9,607 nt of DNA from NCBI GenBank assembly GCA_030040815.1, contig JASHSZ010000139.1, positions 1 to 9,607 on the forward strand, written 5' to 3'. Position numbers and translations under genes: made by a program. Source of the DNA: Streptosporangiaceae bacterium (GTDB lineage Bacteria; Actinomycetota; Actinomycetes; Streptosporangiales; Streptosporangiaceae). Position 1 is the stretch's first letter; every line of letters starts with the position of its first letter. Below the pieces are notes generated by a model. It searched no databases and was not told the DNA's origin. It worked only from the letters and a program-made list of their open reading frames with translations. Positions 8,640 through 9,607 of the stretch are shown one piece after another.

Positions 8640-8656
8640 ACACCGATAGTTGAGGT
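8622..8656 (+). promoter_or_regulatory. Promoter of the HTH regulator gene, probably leaderless
   Basis: TTGTCA at 8622-8627 (one mismatch to TTGACA), a 17-bp spacer and GATAGT at 8645-8650 form a good vegetative sigma-70-type promoter. A start site seven bases past the -10 falls on the A of the ATG at 8657, which predicts a leaderless mRNA. Leaderless transcripts are common in actinobacteria. Only one base separates GAGG from that ATG, too few for a normal ribosome site, which agrees with leaderless initiation. Confidence 0.75.
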
Positions 8657-9259
8657 ATGACCGTGCCTCAGAGAGTTGCCGAGGCCAACATGCGCCTCGT
8701 GAACCGATACTGCACCGAGCAAGAACGAAAACAGCCGCCCCCGGACACGGCAGTGCTCATTCGACGCGTGCTCAGCAAAGTAGCGTTGGCTAGCTCGGCA
8801 ACAGACGTCGATGACTTGCGGTCCGCGCTGGCGCTCGTCGCTGCGGACAGGTGGGCTACGGACAGCAGAGAACTCAATCTGATCGAGCTGGCCAGGAGGC
8901 GCGGCATGTCATGGCGCGACATCGCCTGGAGTCTCGATCTTGATTCGGCGCAGGCCGCTGAGAAGCGTTTCCAGCGACTCGCCCGGCCACCGGAGGCGTT
9001 GATCTACGCCTTCAGAGTCGCCGAGCCTGGCGAGCCATGGCACGGCAAGCCCGACGCGCTGCCTCAGGGCTACTTTGAGACCGGTGTCATCGACTTCAAC
9101 CCGGCCCGGCCAGGACCGTACCAGGGCCGTCGGCTTGAGCTGAGATACGGCCCGGTCGACGAGGACTGTATGCCGGCGCCCATGCGGGCATACGCAGCGG
9201 TCAACAACCGGCGGGTGGCCTTGACCGCTGAAGTTCAGTCAAGCATCTTTGGAGCCTGA
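8657..9259 (+). CDS. HTH DNA-binding regulator, RheA/HSP18-regulator-like helix-turn-helix
   Basis: A 200-residue soluble protein, probably an autoregulated transcription factor. Residues 30-72 look helical (TAVLIRRVLSKVALA, then DVDDLRSALALVAADRW). A helix-turn-helix follows at about 74-107: LIELARRRGMSWRDIAWSLD and then SAQAAEKRFQRL. This motif (Met-Ser-Trp-Arg-Asp-Ile, then Gln-Ala-Ala-Glu-x-Arg) is typical of actinobacterial proteins often labelled HSP18 transcriptional regulator. The C-terminal part (about 113-200), with PGEPWHGKPDALPQGYFETG and a Pro/Tyr-rich segment, is not one I recognise and may be a sensor domain. The start is ATG 8657 if leaderless; GTG at 8663, 7 nt after GAGG, is the alternative and removes two residues. 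The operator-like palindrome overlaps its promoter. Divergent to the FUSC gene, which it might also control. Confidence 0.72.
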   Translation: MTVPQRVAEANMRLVNRYCTEQERKQPPPDTAVLIRRVLSKVALASSATDVDDLRSALALVAADRWATDSRELNLIELARRRGMSWRDIAWSLDLDSAQAAEKRFQRLARPPEALIYAFRVAEPGEPWHGKPDALPQGYFETGVIDFNPARPGPYQGRRLELRYGPVDEDCMPAPMRAYAAVNNRRVALTAEVQSSIFGA

Positions 9260-9294
9260 CGTGCGCAGCGCGGTTTGGCTTGGTCTGGGCGGGC

Positions 9295-9607
9295 TTACCT
9301 GCGCTTCTCATCCACGCACAGGGCCACGGCATTGTCGGGCGGTTTCAGGTACAACCCGAACGACGTCCCAGACTTTCGCTTCTAGCTCCGGGTCAGTGGA
9401 GAACTTGAACGTCTCGCGCCGCCACGGCTGAAGCCGCCACTTCCGCCAGATCCGCGCGACCCAGACGTTGGAGATGCCCAGCTGGGCTGCAGCAGCCGCG
9501 ACGTCCAGTGCGTCACCCGCAGCCGCAGCGGCGGCGGCTCCGGTGTCGCCAGCAGGGCACCTCATGACCACCGACGGCCTCCGGGGCTGCTGGTGTCCGA
9601 CAAACGC
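9295..9607 (-). pseudogene. Decayed IS630-family transposase fragment
   Basis: Translating the minus strand in two phases recovers an IS630-type transposase. One phase gives VTHWTSRLL (about 9516-9490). After a one-base deletion near 9490 the next gives AAQLGISNVWVARIW and LQPWRRETFKFSTDPELEAK to VWDVV. After one extra base at 9358 it continues as GLYLKPPDNAVALCVDEK. The Asp of CVDEK is the first catalytic residue of the DDE triad. Similarity stops at 9304 and a TAA follows at 9297-9295, so the rest of the catalytic domain is missing. The 87-codon open frame at 9571-9308 is only the middle part and includes an alanine-rich artefact of the shifted phase. It continues past the right edge. Not functional; a relic of a transposition near the regulator gene. 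Confidence 0.88.

Noticed and set aside
9249..9431. Plus-strand 60-codon open frame after the regulator gene
   Set aside because: It is antisense to the IS630 relic, and its only start overlaps the regulator stop without other support.

Overview
The window is GC-rich DNA with dense, overlapping genes, GTG starts and strongly GC-biased third codon positions. This points to a high-GC actinobacterium. I cannot name the genus from sequence alone. The organising feature is the de novo pyrimidine (UMP) operon, read on the minus strand from about 7155 to beyond the left edge: pyrR (7106-6441), pyrB (6444-5479), pyrC (5479-4160), carA (4163-2934) and carB (2912 to the edge, about 970 codons visible).

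Adjacent cistrons overlap by 4, 1 and 4 bases (ATGA, TGATG, GTGA); only carA-carB has a gap (21 nt). One mRNA and coupled translation therefore look likely. CarA and CarB together make carbamoyl phosphate, PyrB joins it to aspartate, and PyrC cyclises the product to dihydroorotate. PyrR is the RNA-binding regulator. A textbook PyrR-binding hairpin lies 4 nt from the strong Shine-Dalgarno sequence of pyrR itself, so the operon appears to be controlled by UMP-dependent translational repression, as reported for mycobacteria.

The most unusual element in the operon is an in-frame tandem duplication of a 42-bp GC-rich unit inside carA. It adds 28 residues to a loop of the glutaminase domain.

Upstream of pyrR the content becomes accessory. 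A FUSC-type integral membrane protein gene (8491-7331, minus) is divergent from a 200-codon HTH regulator gene (8657-9259, plus). The regulator promoter is clear: TTGTCA, 17 bp, GATAGT, then a probable leaderless ATG. Its -35 box lies exactly in the centre of a perfect 11-bp inverted repeat, which looks like an autoregulatory operator. The right end (9295-9607) is a decayed IS630-family transposase with two frameshifts and a truncated catalytic end.

No tRNA, rRNA, CRISPR array or origin was seen. No gene-free stretch exceeds 300 bases; the largest is 7107-7330, which holds the pyr leader.
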